Positions 29,452 to 39,867 are shown, counted from the first letter of the stretch. The stretch is 64,000 nucleotides of DNA from Desulfofundulus luciae (GCF_030813795.1 NZ_JAUSUX010000001.1:221136-285135), one strand, 5' to 3'. Notes: generated by a model not told the origin, from the sequence alone. A program made the numbers and translations.

Positions 29452-30999
29452 ATGGAAATAAAGCATGTCCCCATGGTCCTGGTTATCCTGGACGGCTGGG
29501 GCCTGAGGGATGAACAAGAAGGAAATGCCATAGCCCAGGCCAGGACGCCCAATATGGATCGCTTTTGGGCCACCTATCCCCACACCACCCTGGGAACATC
29601 GGGGGAGGATGTGGGCCTGCCCGACGGCCAGATGGGCAATTCGGAGGTGGGGCACCTCAATATCGGGGCCGGGCGCATTGTCTACCAGGAGCTGACCCGC
29701 ATTACCCGGGCCATCAGGGACGGCAGCTTTTTTACCAATGAAGCCCTGGTGGCGGCCGTGGAGCATGTCCGGGCCAACCACGGGGCCCTGCATTTGATGG
29801 GTCTTTTGTCCGACGGCGGCGTGCACAGCCATATTACCCACCTCTTTGCCCTGCTGGAACTGGCCAGGAGGCATAATTTGCCGCGGGTGTACGTACACTG
29901 TTTCCTGGACGGCCGGGACGTTCCCCCCGATAATGCCGGGGAATACATTCGGCAGCTTGAAGAAAAGTGCCGGGAACTGGGTACGGGCGAGATTGCCACG
30001 GTTATGGGGCGCTACTACGCCATGGACCGGGACTGCCGCTGGGACCGCACCAGAAGGGCATATGAGGCCATGGTCCTGGGGGAAGGGTTGAAGGCGCCTT
30101 CCGCCATGCAGGCCCTGGAAGAATCCTACCGGCGCGGGGAAACCGATGAGTTTGTGCAGCCCACGGTAATTACCGGGGGAGATGCTCCCGTGGCGGTGGT
30201 CGAAGACGGCGATGCGGTGATCTTTTACAACTTCCGCCCCGACCGGGCCAGGCAGATCACCCGGGCCTTTGTGGACGAGGATTTTGCCGGCTTTGAGCGC
30301 CCGGCAAACCGCCCGCGGGTGCATTTTACCTGCATGACCCTTTACGATAAAACCATAAACGCTCCGGTGGCCTTTAAACCTCACCATCCCACCAACACCC
30401 TGGGGGAAGTGATCAGCCGTCTGGGGCTCAAGCAGCTGCGCCTGGCCGAAACGGAAAAATACGCCCACGTCACCTTTTTCTTCAACGGGGGAGTGGAAAC
30501 GCCCTATCCCGGGGAAGACCGCCTTTTAATTCCCTCTCCCAAAGTGGCTACCTACGATCAGAAGCCGGAGATGAGCGCCCCGGAGGTTACGAACGCCTTC
30601 CTGGAGCAGCTGGCTGCGGATAAATACCAGGTAATCATCATGAATTATGCCAATGCGGACATGGTGGGCCATACCGGCGACATGGCTGCGGCGGTCAGGG
30701 CCATTGAAACCGTAGACCTGTGCCTGGGGAAGGTGGTGGGGGCCGTGCTGGAAAAGCGCGGTACGGTCATTATTACCGCCGATCACGGCAATGCCGATGA
30801 AATGCTGGAACCCAACGGGCATCCCCATACCGCCCATACCACCAACCGGGCTCCATTTATACTGATCGGGGAGGATCTCGGGCGGGTAAAACTCCGTCCG
30901 GGGGGCATTCTGGCGGATATTGCCCCGACCGTGCTGGACCTGATGGGGATTCCCAGGCCGCCGGAAATGACCGGCGAGTCGTTAATTATGGAGTGTTAG
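29452..30999 (+). CDS. gpmI: 2,3-bisphosphoglycerate-independent phosphoglycerate mutase
   Basis: Interconverts 3- and 2-phosphoglycerate using two manganese ions. The 515-residue size and motifs fit: [13 protein letters not shown], the catalytic serine in [38 protein letters not shown], and the metal sites [13 protein letters not shown] and [15 protein letters not shown] is well placed before the ATG. Confidence 0.97.
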   Translation: MEIKHVPMVLVILDGWGLRDEQEGNAIAQARTPNMDRFWATYPHTTLGTSGEDVGLPDGQMGNSEVGHLNIGAGRIVYQELTRITRAIRDGSFFTNEALVAAVEHVRANHGALHLMGLLSDGGVHSHITHLFALLELARRHNLPRVYVHCFLDGRDVPPDNAGEYIRQLEEKCRELGTGEIATVMGRYYAMDRDCRWDRTRRAYEAMVLGEGLKAPSAMQALEESYRRGETDEFVQPTVITGGDAPVAVVEDGDAVIFYNFRPDRARQITRAFVDEDFAGFERPANRPRVHFTCMTLYDKTINAPVAFKPHHPTNTLGEVISRLGLKQLRLAETEKYAHVTFFFNGGVETPYPGEDRLLIPSPKVATYDQKPEMSAPEVTNAFLEQLAADKYQVIIMNYANADMVGHTGDMAAAVRAIETVDLCLGKVVGAVLEKRGTVIITADHGNADEMLEPNGHPHTAHTTNRAPFILIGEDLGRVKLRPGGILADIAPTVLDLMGIPRPPEMTGESLIMEC

Positions 31000-32364
<1,365 letters not shown>

Positions 32365-32394
32365 TTGTCAATTATTATTGTTCTGTGCTATAAT
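32365..32394 (+). promoter_or_regulatory. Promoter for secG
   Basis: TTGTCA (32365-32370) and TATAAT (32389-32394), 18 bases apart, with a TG extension before the -10. It begins at the first base after the eno stop, so secG can be expressed apart from the glycolysis genes. Confidence 0.75.
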
Positions 32395-32424
32395 AACAAC
32401 GAATGGAAGGGGAGGTGCCAGCGG

Positions 32425-32652
32425 GTGTTAAAAGGCGTTTTAATAGCCTTTCACGTTCTCTTAAGCATTGCTCTCATTGCCACAGTGCTTTTGCAGTCGG
32501 GAAGAAGTGCCGGGCTCTCCGGGGCCATAGCCGGGGGAGCGGAGGTTTTGTTCGGTAAAAAGAAAGGGTTGGACGAATTTTTCAGCAAACTGACTACGGT
32601 AGTGGCGGTGTTATTTGCCATTACATCACTGGTTTTGGGCTTATGGATATAA
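32425..32652 (+). CDS. secG: Preprotein translocase subunit SecG
   Basis: Small accessory subunit of the SecYEG protein-export channel. The 75-residue protein has two membrane helices ([19 protein letters not shown] and the C-terminal [17 protein letters not shown]) joined by the typical Gly-rich [19 protein letters not shown] loop. GTG 32425 follows GGGGAGGTG. secG next to eno is a common Firmicute arrangement. The 161-bp gap after it holds several G-rich runs but no gene was recognised. Confidence 0.92.
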   Translation: MLKGVLIAFHVLLSIALIATVLLQSGRSAGLSGAIAGGAEVLFGKKKGLDEFFSKLTTVVAVLFAITSLVLGLWI

Positions 32653-32813
32653 GCCCATTGTCTTATTCTTTGCAGGCTGCCGTCCACCAGCCAGAAGATT
32701 TATAAAAGAAAGGTGTGCGGCGCCTGTTACCGGGAAGGGGAGGTGATCGGGAGGGGGAGGTTAGGTATTTTATGACAGGCTGTTTAAAAAATTAACCATG
32801 GGGGGGAATATTC

Positions 32814-34829
32814 TTGGTACAGTCGTGGGTGACCTATTCCGGGATAGTGGCTGCCATTATCGGGATCCTGTTTGCAGGTTATCTGGCCTCATGGGTACTT
32901 AGTCGTCCAGCCGGTTCCCAGCGCATGCAGGAAATTTCGGCGGCCATTCAGGAAGGGGCTATGGCCTATCTCAACCGGCAGTATAAGACCATAGCCCTGG
33001 TTGGTGTGATAGTAGCCCTGATTATCCTGTTCGGCCTTAACTACTGGACAGCAGTCGGCTTTGTCATCGGTGCTGTTTTCTCCGGTTTGTGCGGTTATAT
33101 CGGCATGTACGTGACCACCCGGGGCAATACCCGTGTGGCGGAAGCGGCCAAGTCCGGCATCGGCTATGCCCTGCAGGTGGCTTTCCGGGGCGGCGCCGTG
33201 ACGGGGATGATGTGTGTGAGCCTGGCCCTTTTGGGCGTATCGGCCATGTACGTCATTTTTAAGGACCCGGTGGCGCTGGTGGGCCTGGGCTTTGGCGGTT
33301 CGCTGATCAGCGTGTTTGCCCGTCTGGGCGGCGGCATTTACACCAAGAGTGCCGACGTCGGCGCCGACCTGGTGGGTAAGGTGGAAGCCGGCATTCCCGA
33401 AGACGACCCCCGGAACCCGGCGGTTATTGCCGACAACGTGGGTGACAACGTCGGTGACTGTGCCGGTATGGCTGCCGACCTCTTCGAGACCTATGCCGTG
33501 ACTGCTGTCGGTGCCATGCTCCTCGGTTTCCTGATCTTCAAAGATCAACCCCAGTACGTGGTCTATCCCATGGTTCTGGGAGCAGTCGCAATCATTGCCT
33601 CCATTATCGGTACCTTCTTTGTCCGGATGGGCGGCGGTACCAACATCATGGGCGCCCTGTACAAGGGGCTCTGGGCTTCCGCCATCCTGGCCCTGATCGG
33701 CTTCTGGTTTGTCACCGGTGCCGTGCTGGGCTCCACTGCCTTCTTCTGGCCCGCTCTCATCGGCGTGGTCGTCACCGTAGCCATCGTGTACATTACCGAC
33801 TACTATACATCCAAGAGTTTCCGCCCGGTGAAGTCCATTGCTGAAGCTTCCCAGTCCGGTCACGCCACCAACATCATTACCGGTATCTCTGTGGCTATGG
33901 AGGCCGGCGTTTTGCCTGCCATTGTAATCATAGCCGGTATTCTGATTTCCTACCTGATCGGCGGCGGCGGGGCGGAAGGGCTCTATGCCATCGGTATTGC
34001 TTCCATGGCCATGCTCTCCATGACCGGTATCATCGTGGCCATTGACTCCTACGGGCCCATTACCGATAATGCCGGCGGTATTGCCGAAATGGCCGAGCTG
34101 CCGGAAGAAGTGCGCAACATCACCGACCCGCTGGATGCCGTGGGCAACACCACCAAAGCGGTGACCAAGGGTTACGCCATTGGTTCTGCCGGCCTGGCGG
34201 CCATCGTGCTCTTTGCCGACTACACCCACCACCTGGCGGACTTTGTTCCCAGTGAGAAGCTCACCTTCTCCATCCACAACCCGTGGGTGCTGGCCGGCCT
34301 GTTCATCGGTGCTGCCCTGCCCTACCTGTTCTCCTCCCTGGCCATTGGTGCCGTGGGCCGGGCGGCCTACGAGGTGGTCAACGAGGTGCGGCGGCAGTTC
34401 CGGGAAATTAAGGGCATTATGGAGGGTAAGGCCAAGCCGGAATATGGCCGTTGCGTGGATATCGTCACCCGCCGTGCCCTGAAGGAAATGATCCTGCCCG
34501 GACTGATCCCCGTTCTCTCCCCAGTGATCGTAGGCCTGCTCCTGGGACGGGACGCCCTGGGCGGCATGCTGATGGGCACCATCATCAGCGGTCTCTTCCT
34601 GGCCATCTTCCAGACCTCCGGCGGCGGTGCCTGGGACAACGCCAAGAAGTACATTGAAGAGGGCATGTACGGCGGCAAGGGTACTCCCACCCATGCTGCG
34701 GCGGTAACCGGCGACACCGTCGGAGACCCGCTGAAGGATACGGCGGGACCGGCCATCAACCCGATGATCAAGATCGTGAATATCGTGGCGCTGCTGATCA
34801 TCCCGTTGATTGCCAATATCGCCCGCTAG
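32814..34829 (+). CDS. hppA: Membrane proton-pumping pyrophosphatase
   Basis: Hydrolyses pyrophosphate and pumps protons across the membrane. The 671-residue, many-helix protein shows the substrate site [20 protein letters not shown] and [20 protein letters not shown], and the C-terminal [14 protein letters not shown]. The motif [10 protein letters not shown] has Lys where potassium-dependent enzymes have Ala (position 460 in Carboxydothermus numbering), so this enzyme is predicted to be potassium-independent. The start is TTG after GGGGGGGAA. It is probably an energy-saving device in an anaerobe and draws on PPi from biosynthesis or sulfate activation. Confidence 0.95.
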   Translation: MVQSWVTYSGIVAAIIGILFAGYLASWVLSRPAGSQRMQEISAAIQEGAMAYLNRQYKTIALVGVIVALIILFGLNYWTAVGFVIGAVFSGLCGYIGMYVTTRGNTRVAEAAKSGIGYALQVAFRGGAVTGMMCVSLALLGVSAMYVIFKDPVALVGLGFGGSLISVFARLGGGIYTKSADVGADLVGKVEAGIPEDDPRNPAVIADNVGDNVGDCAGMAADLFETYAVTAVGAMLLGFLIFKDQPQYVVYPMVLGAVAIIASIIGTFFVRMGGGTNIMGALYKGLWASAILALIGFWFVTGAVLGSTAFFWPALIGVVVTVAIVYITDYYTSKSFRPVKSIAEASQSGHATNIITGISVAMEAGVLPAIVIIAGILISYLIGGGGAEGLYAIGIASMAMLSMTGIIVAIDSYGPITDNAGGIAEMAELPEEVRNITDPLDAVGNTTKAVTKGYAIGSAGLAAIVLFADYTHHLADFVPSEKLTFSIHNPWVLAGLFIGAALPYLFSSLAIGAVGRAAYEVVNEVRRQFREIKGIMEGKAKPEYGRCVDIVTRRALKEMILPGLIPVLSPVIVGLLLGRDALGGMLMGTIISGLFLAIFQTSGGGAWDNAKKYIEEGMYGGKGTPTHAAAVTGDTVGDPLKDTAGPAINPMIKIVNIVALLIIPLIANIAR

Positions 34830-34853
34830 GATCAAAACTGGCAATAAAAAATG

Positions 34854-34882
34854 CCCCTGCCGTATGCGGCAGGGGTACTTTT
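34854..34882 (+). terminator. Terminator after hppA
   Basis: CCCCTGCCG and CGGCAGGGG pair around TATG, followed by TACTTTT. Confidence 0.85.
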
Positions 34883-34953
34883 ATATGCGCGGCCTGAGTT
34901 AACCCACTTTCCAGTTGCCCTTACCCCGGCTTCCGTTTGCGGTGATTACCGCC

Positions 34954-35238
34954 TCAACCGAGCAACCCCTGAATGGAAAGGCGTCGCCATACGCCTTTGC
35001 CGGTGATGTCGATACTCACCCCATCCGGGGCTACCCTGGCATTTTTCGGGAGAAACACCTTGAGGCCGTTGGCCTCGGTCTGGTGGAACCTTTCCACGTC
35101 GGCAGGTAAGCCTGCATACACGGCAGGCTCATAGGTCATGCCTCCTCACCCGCCGCAGAGTTCCATAACCAGGGTGATGGTATCGGTTTGTTGCAGTATA
35201 TAGTCCCTGGCCTCGTCGGATACATGTACCTGAACCAC
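34954..35238 (-). CDS. HesB-like CC/Se-motif probable selenoprotein (in-frame UGA)
   Basis: On the minus strand a GTG (35236-35238) with AGGAGGGTGG upstream opens a frame: VQVHVSDEARDYILQQ, then ELCGG, then TGA (35146-35148), then GGMTYEPAVYAGLP and on to a normal stop, 94 codons in all. Both halves together resemble the small HesB/IscA-related family in which the key Cys position is often selenocysteine. The C-terminal part (GLKVFLPKN, VSIDITG, LSIQGLL) is the expected beta-rich tail. A SECIS-like hairpin follows the UGA. Conventional calling would give only a 61-residue ORF from the ATG at 35139, missing the N-terminal third. The UGA readthrough is inferred, not proven. The function may be iron-sulfur or selenium related. 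Confidence 0.72.
35109..35129 (-). promoter_or_regulatory. Candidate bacterial SECIS hairpin
   Basis: AGCCTGC and GCAGGCT form a perfect 7-bp stem with the loop CGTGTAT (minus-strand sense). The loop starts 23 bases after the in-frame UGA, and its second base is G. Both fit the described bacterial SECIS rules (UGA-to-loop spacing of about 16-37, G among the first two loop bases). It lies inside the coding sequence, as bacterial SECIS elements do. Confidence 0.65.
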
Positions 35239-35333
35239 AAAAACCACCCTCCTGTTCTTATGTGATTACTCAATGACCCATAATATTCAGTTAATGTACG
35301 GCTGACCAGGTTAATGTGCGACGTCAGGCACGG

Positions 35334-35429
35334 CCCAGCACTCACCACAATATGACTCTGCTCCCGGTGTTTCAGGTTTAATTGACAAATCAGGTTTTGG
35401 GAAGAGCTAGTGTTCCAGTGAGTGCTGGG
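35334..35429. repeat. 96-bp family repeat, subfamily A (copy A2)
   Basis: Exactly 96 bp between CCCAGCACTCAC and GTGAGTGCTGGG. It is inverted relative to A1 and nearly identical in sense to A3. It fills part of the 374-bp gap between the selenoprotein and csoR-like genes. Confidence 0.9.
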
Positions 35430-35449
35430 TCCCGCTCACTCATATGCTC

Positions 35450-35545
35450 CCCAGCACTCACTGGAAAAGCTGTACTTCAAATACCAGCATTCACTGCTTG
35501 TCACAGCAGGTCTGGGTAAAGCAACATTGTTCAGTGAGTGCTGGG
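35450..35545. repeat. 96-bp family repeat, subfamily B (copy B1)
   Basis: 96 bp with the same ends as subfamily A but a different interior (GAAAAGCTGTACT ... GCATTCACTGCTTGTCACAGCAGG). It lies 20 bases after A2. Copies B2 and B3 share this interior. Confidence 0.88.
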
Positions 35546-35612
35546 CAAAATCATTCGCTCCAGACAACGCCGTGCCTTTAGGGCGATGGCAGGAATGATT
35601 ACGGGCGCAATG

Positions 35613-35897
35613 TTAAGTGAACTTGCGAAAGACCTGCATGAATTCAGCCATTATGTCTTTAAGTTCCTTGCCTCCCGCCAGGCCCTCCATAATCTCGTCG
35701 GCCAGGTGGCAGGCCAGGGTGGTCATGGCCACCTGGTTGATGGCCGCTTTAATGGCCGCCAGCTGGATGACCACTTCACCGCAACTGCGCTGGTCCTGGA
35801 TCATCCTGGACACTCCCCGCACCTGCCCCTCTATGCGCTTTAACCGGGCCAGCAATTCCTCCTGCACTTCCTGCCGGTAAACCGGGTCTTTTTTCAT
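35613..35897 (-). CDS. CsoR/FrmR-family metal- or thiol-sensing repressor
   Basis: A 94-residue all-helical DUF156 repressor: RLKRIEGQVRGVSRMI is the conserved first helix. Copper sensors of the family use Cys-His-Cys. Here the first Cys (RSCGEV) is present, a CH pair occurs at ACHLADE, and the third ligand place holds an acidic residue, so the sensed signal is uncertain and the protein may not be a standard copper sensor. It is divergent from the membrane ferredoxin gene, and two operator-like palindromes lie between them, so it probably represses both. Confidence 0.85.
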   Translation of the reverse strand: MKKDPVYRQEVQEELLARLKRIEGQVRGVSRMIQDQRSCGEVVIQLAAIKAAINQVAMTTLACHLADEIMEGLAGGKELKDIMAEFMQVFRKFT

Positions 35898-35945
35898 GAA
35901 GCCTGCTCCTTTCCCGGAAGGTCAAATCACAACTCCAAAGCCCCA

Positions 35946-35959
35946 TACCCCGTATGGTA
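35946..35959. promoter_or_regulatory. Operator-like palindrome near the csoR-like promoter
   Basis: TACCCCGTATGGTA is an imperfect version of the CsoR-type operator TACCC-N4-GGGTA, placed 49 bases before the repressor start. It suggests autoregulation. Confidence 0.5.
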
Positions 35960-36018
35960 TATAAAAGTTTACTATTAATCCTGCAGTTTGTCAAGAGCAA
36001 ATCCCCAATTAATATGTA

Positions 36019-36047
36019 TTGACAATCTGAAAGGACGCGGGTAATAT
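36019..36047 (+). promoter_or_regulatory. Promoter of the membrane ferredoxin gene
   Basis: TTGACA (36019-36024) and TAATAT (36042-36047) with 17-base spacing. The operator-like site begins 13 bases after the -10. Confidence 0.7.
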
Positions 36048-36060
36048 TATATATACGAGA

Positions 36061-36074
36061 TACCCCTACGGGTA
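36061..36074. promoter_or_regulatory. CsoR-type operator
   Basis: TACCCCTACGGGTA matches the TACCC-N4-GGGTA inverted repeat expected for CsoR/FrmR-family repressors. It sits around the predicted transcription start of the ferredoxin gene, where a bound repressor would block transcription. Confidence 0.65.
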
Positions 36075-36147
36075 CCCGTAAATGGGATGTAACAGTTTTC
36101 CAGTAAGCCGGCAATCTTTAGATGTTTCCAGAAAAGGAGGAATCACC

Positions 36148-36822
36148 ATGCTCAAGGAAAAACAAAAACAGCGTAAACTAAGGCAAAGCTTAACCTGGTT
36201 GGGCCTGCCCCTGGTGGCCGTGCTGGGATGGTTCTACCCCTGGCTGGGCTTCTTGCTCCTCGGGTGTATGGTCGGGGCAGTGGGGGTGGCAGCCTTCCGG
36301 GGACGGGCCTGGTGCGACTGGATGTGTCCCCGCGGAGCCTTTTTCGATCTCTTTGTGCGGCCCCTGTCCCGGAAGAAAGCCATCCCTGCCTTTTTCCGCA
36401 GTCGAGCGGTGCGGGTATTCATGCTGGGCTTAATTTTCACCATGATCGGCGTCCAGTGGTACCTGGCCGGGGGAGATGTGGCGGCCATGGGACTGGCCCT
36501 GGTGCGTATACTTACTGTTACCACGGTGGTCGGAATTATCCTGGGATTGCTTATTCATCCCCGGATCTGGTGTCACATCTGCCCCATGGGCACCCTGGGC
36601 CACTGGCTCTCCAGGGGCAATGAGCCCCTCTCCATCAGCCGGACCTGCACCGTCTGCCGGGCCTGCGCCCGGATCTGCCCCATGCAGCTGAAACCCTATG
36701 AGTACCGGCTGGAAGGAACTATGGGGGACAATGACTGTATCAAATGCGGCTCCTGCGTGGCCGCCTGCCCCCGCCGCGCCCTGTCCTTCAGCTCCGGTTA
36801 CGGGGAAAAGGAAGCGGCCTGA
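36148..36822 (+). CDS. NapH-like polytopic 4Fe-4S membrane protein
   Basis: A 224-residue membrane protein with about four helices, two CxxxCP-type motifs (WCDWMCPRGAFF, WCHICPMGTLG) and a C-terminal two-cluster ferredoxin part (CTVCRACARICPMQ, CIKCGSCVAACPRRA). Relatives (NapH, MauN, RdxA/CcoG-like) pass electrons from the quinone pool or donate them to partner reductases. The partner is not visible here. AGGAGGAATCACC precedes ATG 36148. Control by the adjacent CsoR-like repressor is likely from the operators. Confidence 0.82.
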   Translation: MLKEKQKQRKLRQSLTWLGLPLVAVLGWFYPWLGFLLLGCMVGAVGVAAFRGRAWCDWMCPRGAFFDLFVRPLSRKKAIPAFFRSRAVRVFMLGLIFTMIGVQWYLAGGDVAAMGLALVRILTVTTVVGIILGLLIHPRIWCHICPMGTLGHWLSRGNEPLSISRTCTVCRACARICPMQLKPYEYRLEGTMGDNDCIKCGSCVAACPRRALSFSSGYGEKEAA

Positions 36823-36862
36823 CGGCCTGAACCCACCCTGTTCTGCTGAAGGCTGGCGTTAA

Positions 36863-36888
36863 AAATGGCCGGCTATCGCCGGCCATTT
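36863..36888. terminator. Bidirectional terminator between convergent genes
   Basis: AAATGGCCGGC and GCCGGCCATTT form an 11-bp stem with A-rich and T-rich flanks, so it can serve both the membrane ferredoxin gene (plus) and the radical SAM gene (minus). Confidence 0.8.
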
Positions 36889-36908
36889 GCCCTGGGAAGG
36901 GGCTGTTT

Positions 36909-38291
36909 TCAGAATCCCTGTGCCTTTTTGAACCGGCGGCGCTCCGCCCAGAGCCGGTCGGCCACCCGGCCCCACTCCCGGGAACGGTCGTCCAGGCAGG
37001 CGGCAATGGTGCCCTCCAGTACGGTGTCCGCCCCTTCGTGGGTCGGGCGGGCGCCGGATTCTTTAACGATATCCCGCAGGGCCTGCGGTACATCGATGAT
37101 CGGGCAGGGCCGGAGCAGGTTGTCGTGGAAGGGCTGGCGCTTCTGGTAGGCCGCGAACAGGGGCGAGCGCAGTACTTCGATCAGGCTCTTTTCATTGATG
37201 TTGTCCACGGCAAAGTGGACGAAGGCGCAGGGTTCCACTTCCCCGGCGGCATTGATGTGGAAGTAGCGCCTTCCCCCGGCAATGCACCCCTCCACCAGTT
37301 CACCGTCGTTCCAGAAGTCGGCAATCTGGATGGGTTTGTGGGTGCGGATGTAGGGTATGCGTTCAGCCAGGTAGGCCCTCTGCTCCGGGGTAATCATCAG
37401 GTTCACGTTGGGGTTGCGGCCGATGGGAATGTAATGGAATGTCCAGCCGTAAATAACCCCTTTATCAATAAGGAAATCGATAAACTCGTCGCTGGTTACT
37501 TCCATCACGTTTTCCCTGGTGATGGTGATGGAAACGCCAAAGGCCGCGCCCCGTTCCCGCAACAGGTCCATGGCCCGCATGACTCTGTCGAAGGTACCCG
37601 GGCCGCGCCGGGCGTCGGTGCGTTCCCGCCACCCTTCCAGGCTGATGGCCGGGGAGAAGTTTCCTACCTCGATAATTCTATCGGCCATTTTTTCATTGAT
37701 CAGTGTACCGTTGGTGTAGGCCATGAAGGCCATATCGTGATGTTTGGCCATCAGGTCGAAAAGGTACGGGTAGACCAGGGGCTCCCCGCCGGAAAAGACG
37801 ATCCAGTAGATGCCCAGCTCTTTGGCCTCGCTGAAAAGGCGGTCCAGCCTCTCCGGGCTCAAGGAGTTCTTGTGGGAATATTTGCCAGCCCAGCAGCCCT
37901 CACAGGCCAGGTTGCAGGCGCTGGTGGGATCGACCAGGATGAAGTTGGGAACGTTCACCCCCAGTTTTGCGGACATATTCCTCTGGCGGGGAATACCGAA
38001 AATCATGGCGTTCATAAACCAGTTGTATGCCAGGCGGTTACGCACGTTGGGATGGAGGTTTTGGGCCAGCCTGTTGATGTACTCCCGGATGGCCGGATTT
38101 TCCCGGTAGGCGGCGGCTACCGTTTCCACCTGACGTTTGTGCCGTTCCTGAATGGCCAGTAACTTCACCAGATTTAAGAGTCGCGGAAAATTCGTTTCCG
38201 GTTTTTTACTCACGTAGGCCAGAACGTTTTGAGAAAGGTGCGCGGCAAGGAAATTTTTGGCTCGACCCAGTTTGGTAGTCCCGGAATGCAT
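36909..38291 (-). CDS. Radical SAM enzyme with SPASM-like C-terminus
   Basis: A 460-residue enzyme with the SAM-cluster motif CNLACEGCWAG at about residue 133, the GGEPLVYP motif and a Cys-containing tail (GCIAGGRRYFHINAAGEVEPCAF, RPCPII) like SPASM/Twitch auxiliary-cluster domains. The N-terminal 120 residues are helical and not part of the barrel. The substrate is unknown; relatives modify peptides, cofactors or act in heme-like pathways. ATG 38291 follows AGGAGG; the frame opens 9 bases earlier. The regulator gene upstream reads in the same direction. Confidence 0.85.
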   Translation of the reverse strand: MHSGTTKLGRAKNFLAAHLSQNVLAYVSKKPETNFPRLLNLVKLLAIQERHKRQVETVAAAYRENPAIREYINRLAQNLHPNVRNRLAYNWFMNAMIFGIPRQRNMSAKLGVNVPNFILVDPTSACNLACEGCWAGKYSHKNSLSPERLDRLFSEAKELGIYWIVFSGGEPLVYPYLFDLMAKHHDMAFMAYTNGTLINEKMADRIIEVGNFSPAISLEGWRERTDARRGPGTFDRVMRAMDLLRERGAAFGVSITITRENVMEVTSDEFIDFLIDKGVIYGWTFHYIPIGRNPNVNLMITPEQRAYLAERIPYIRTHKPIQIADFWNDGELVEGCIAGGRRYFHINAAGEVEPCAFVHFAVDNINEKSLIEVLRSPLFAAYQKRQPFHDNLLRPCPIIDVPQALRDIVKESGARPTHEGADTVLEGTIAACLDDRSREWGRVADRLWAERRRFKKAQGF

Positions 38292-38516
38292 AAACAGCAA
38301 CCTCCTGTAAGTTTTTTATATGACCACTTGCATTTACTGGCTGGGGGAGAATATCGCAAAACTGCCCGGTGGTGGTCGTCCCCCGTCGCGAAAGACACTA
38401 CCCAAAGGAAATATCCTGGGGTGCATGTCAATATGCATAGGATTTCCCCTCTTTCGTCAAAAAATTCCCCAAGAAACCTAACAGGCCAAAAAGACCCAAA
38501 AACATTTTAAAAAAAT

Positions 38517-39209
38517 TTACCGTGAGCGTTGCAGGGCTTCCGTTAAAAAGCTGGCCAGGATCCTGCGTTCCTGGTTGTCGCATTCGGAAATGTGATCTTC
38601 AAAGCGGCGGATGCAGGAAAGGATTTTGCTGTTAACCGCATCTTTCATGCTCTTGAGCATGGTTCCGATTGCCGAGCCGGCAAAGAGGCTTAAGACCAGC
38701 TCGGGCTTGGGGGCCAGTTCGAGGATGTGCTTCAGTGCCGCCATGCCCCGGGAGTTAATCTCGTGTATATGGGTGATTAAAAGGGCGATGGTATAGGCAC
38801 TGAACACCACCGGCAATTCTATCCGGGACATTTCCTCTAAAAGTTCTTCCTTGATTTTTTGGGGGTTCAAGTTCTTCATATTATCAACCAGGGATAACAG
38901 TTTGCCTCGGGCTGTCGACCAGTCCTCCAGGTTTTTTGATTTTGCTTCCTGTGGGGGCAGGAGCTTAAGGGCCTTTTCCGTCGGCCGGAAAACCACCATG
39001 GAACGGCCGGGAGCCTTTTCGCTGCGGCTGAGGGTGTACTCCCTGCGCAGAAAGTCTCCTTTTTCCAGCTCTTTAAGGATGTCGTAGGCTGTCCACTTGC
39101 TTACGCCAAGTGCCTGAGCAACGGTGGCATAGTGGACGGGAAGACCAGTCTGGCGGAAGAGGTTTACAATTTTATAAAGGAATTCTTTACGCCGTTGGGT
39201 AAGGTTCAT
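38517..39209 (-). CDS. Winged-helix transcriptional regulator
   Basis: A 230-residue protein with an N-terminal winged helix (VHYATVAQALGVSKWTAYDILKELEKGDFLRREY) and a long helical C-terminal domain of unknown fold. It lies upstream of, and parallel to, the radical SAM gene with a 225-bp gap (38292-38516) that contains an AT-rich tract but no clear terminator. It may regulate that gene. The HTH is clear; family and ligand are not recognised. Confidence 0.7.
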   Translation of the reverse strand: MNLTQRRKEFLYKIVNLFRQTGLPVHYATVAQALGVSKWTAYDILKELEKGDFLRREYTLSRSEKAPGRSMVVFRPTEKALKLLPPQEAKSKNLEDWSTARGKLLSLVDNMKNLNPQKIKEELLEEMSRIELPVVFSAYTIALLITHIHEINSRGMAALKHILELAPKPELVLSLFAGSAIGTMLKSMKDAVNSKILSCIRRFEDHISECDNQERRILASFLTEALQRSR

Positions 39210-39272
39210 GGGGTGTCACTCCCAGCGAGAAATGAATCAGTCCTGCTCCCAAAAAACCAAAATTTAATTATT

Positions 39273-39300
39273 ATTATACTTTTCCTTTCCGGGCTGTCAA
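39273..39300 (-). promoter_or_regulatory. Promoter of the winged-helix regulator
   Basis: On the minus strand TTGACA (39300-39295) and TATAAT (39278-39273) are separated by 16 bases and lie 64 bases before the start codon. Confidence 0.75.
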
Positions 39301-39416
39301 GGTTCCCTCGAAACATCACCCGTTCTTATTCAGTGCCGGCCCGACGCTACACTTGCGATATGACAAATTTTTGGTAAAATATTTTATAAATGTTCAGCGA
39401 ACCTGGTTGGATGCGG

Positions 39417-39512
39417 CCCAGCACTCACCAAAATATGATTCTGCTTCCGGTGTTTCAGGTTTAATTGACACATCAGGTTTTGGGAAGAGCTAGTATCCCA
39501 GTGAGTGCTGGG
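39417..39512. repeat. 96-bp family repeat, subfamily A (copy A3)
   Basis: 96 bp, same sense as A2 and differing from it by scattered single substitutions. It is the first of three copies in the 818-bp gene-free stretch 39210-40027, which otherwise holds only the regulator promoter and GC-rich spacer remnants. Confidence 0.9.
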
Positions 39513-39566
39513 TCCTCGCTCACTCCAGTGCTTCGCGCCGACAGCACCGCGGTTCGCTTCGGGCCG

Positions 39567-39662
39567 CCCAGCACTCACTGAAAAAGTTATACTGGAAAGC
39601 CCTGCACTTACTATCTTGTTACAGCAGGCTTAGAAAGAGCATCATTGCCGGTGAGTGCTGGG
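39567..39662. repeat. 96-bp family repeat, subfamily B (copy B2)
   Basis: 96 bp, interior like B1 and closest to B3 (TATACTGGAAAG, ACAGCAGGCTTAGAA). It lies 54 bases after A3. Confidence 0.88.
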
Positions 39663-39771
39663 TCTTCTGCGGATTGCCCGTGACTAATTGTACTTCGTTG
39701 TAAGCTGTTAACTAATGTGTTTCAAGCTTTTCTTACGCTTAGTCAATCTTGCGTCCTCGAGAGCCGAGCCG

Positions 39772-39867
39772 CCCATCACTCACTGAAAAAGCTATACTGG
39801 AAAGGCCTGCACTTACTGTCTTGCCATAGCAGGCTTAGAATGAGCATCTTTGCCGGTGAGTGCTGGG
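39772..39867. repeat. 96-bp family repeat, subfamily B (copy B3)
   Basis: 96 bp, very similar to B2. The left end has one change (CCCATCACTCAC). It lies 109 bases after B2. Confidence 0.87.

Noticed and set aside
32889..34844. 651-codon minus-strand frame opposite hppA
   Set aside because: Asp/His/Gly-rich antisense translation of a membrane protein gene, without domains.
35136..35348. 70-codon minus-strand frame overlapping the selenoprotein gene
   Set aside because: It is another frame of the same strand with no family resemblance. The frame with the UGA matches a known family instead.
39417..39867. CRISPR-like series of repeats
   Set aside because: The units are 96 bp with inverted ends and different interiors, spaced irregularly (54 and 109 bases). 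There are no uniform short repeats with unique spacers and no cas genes.
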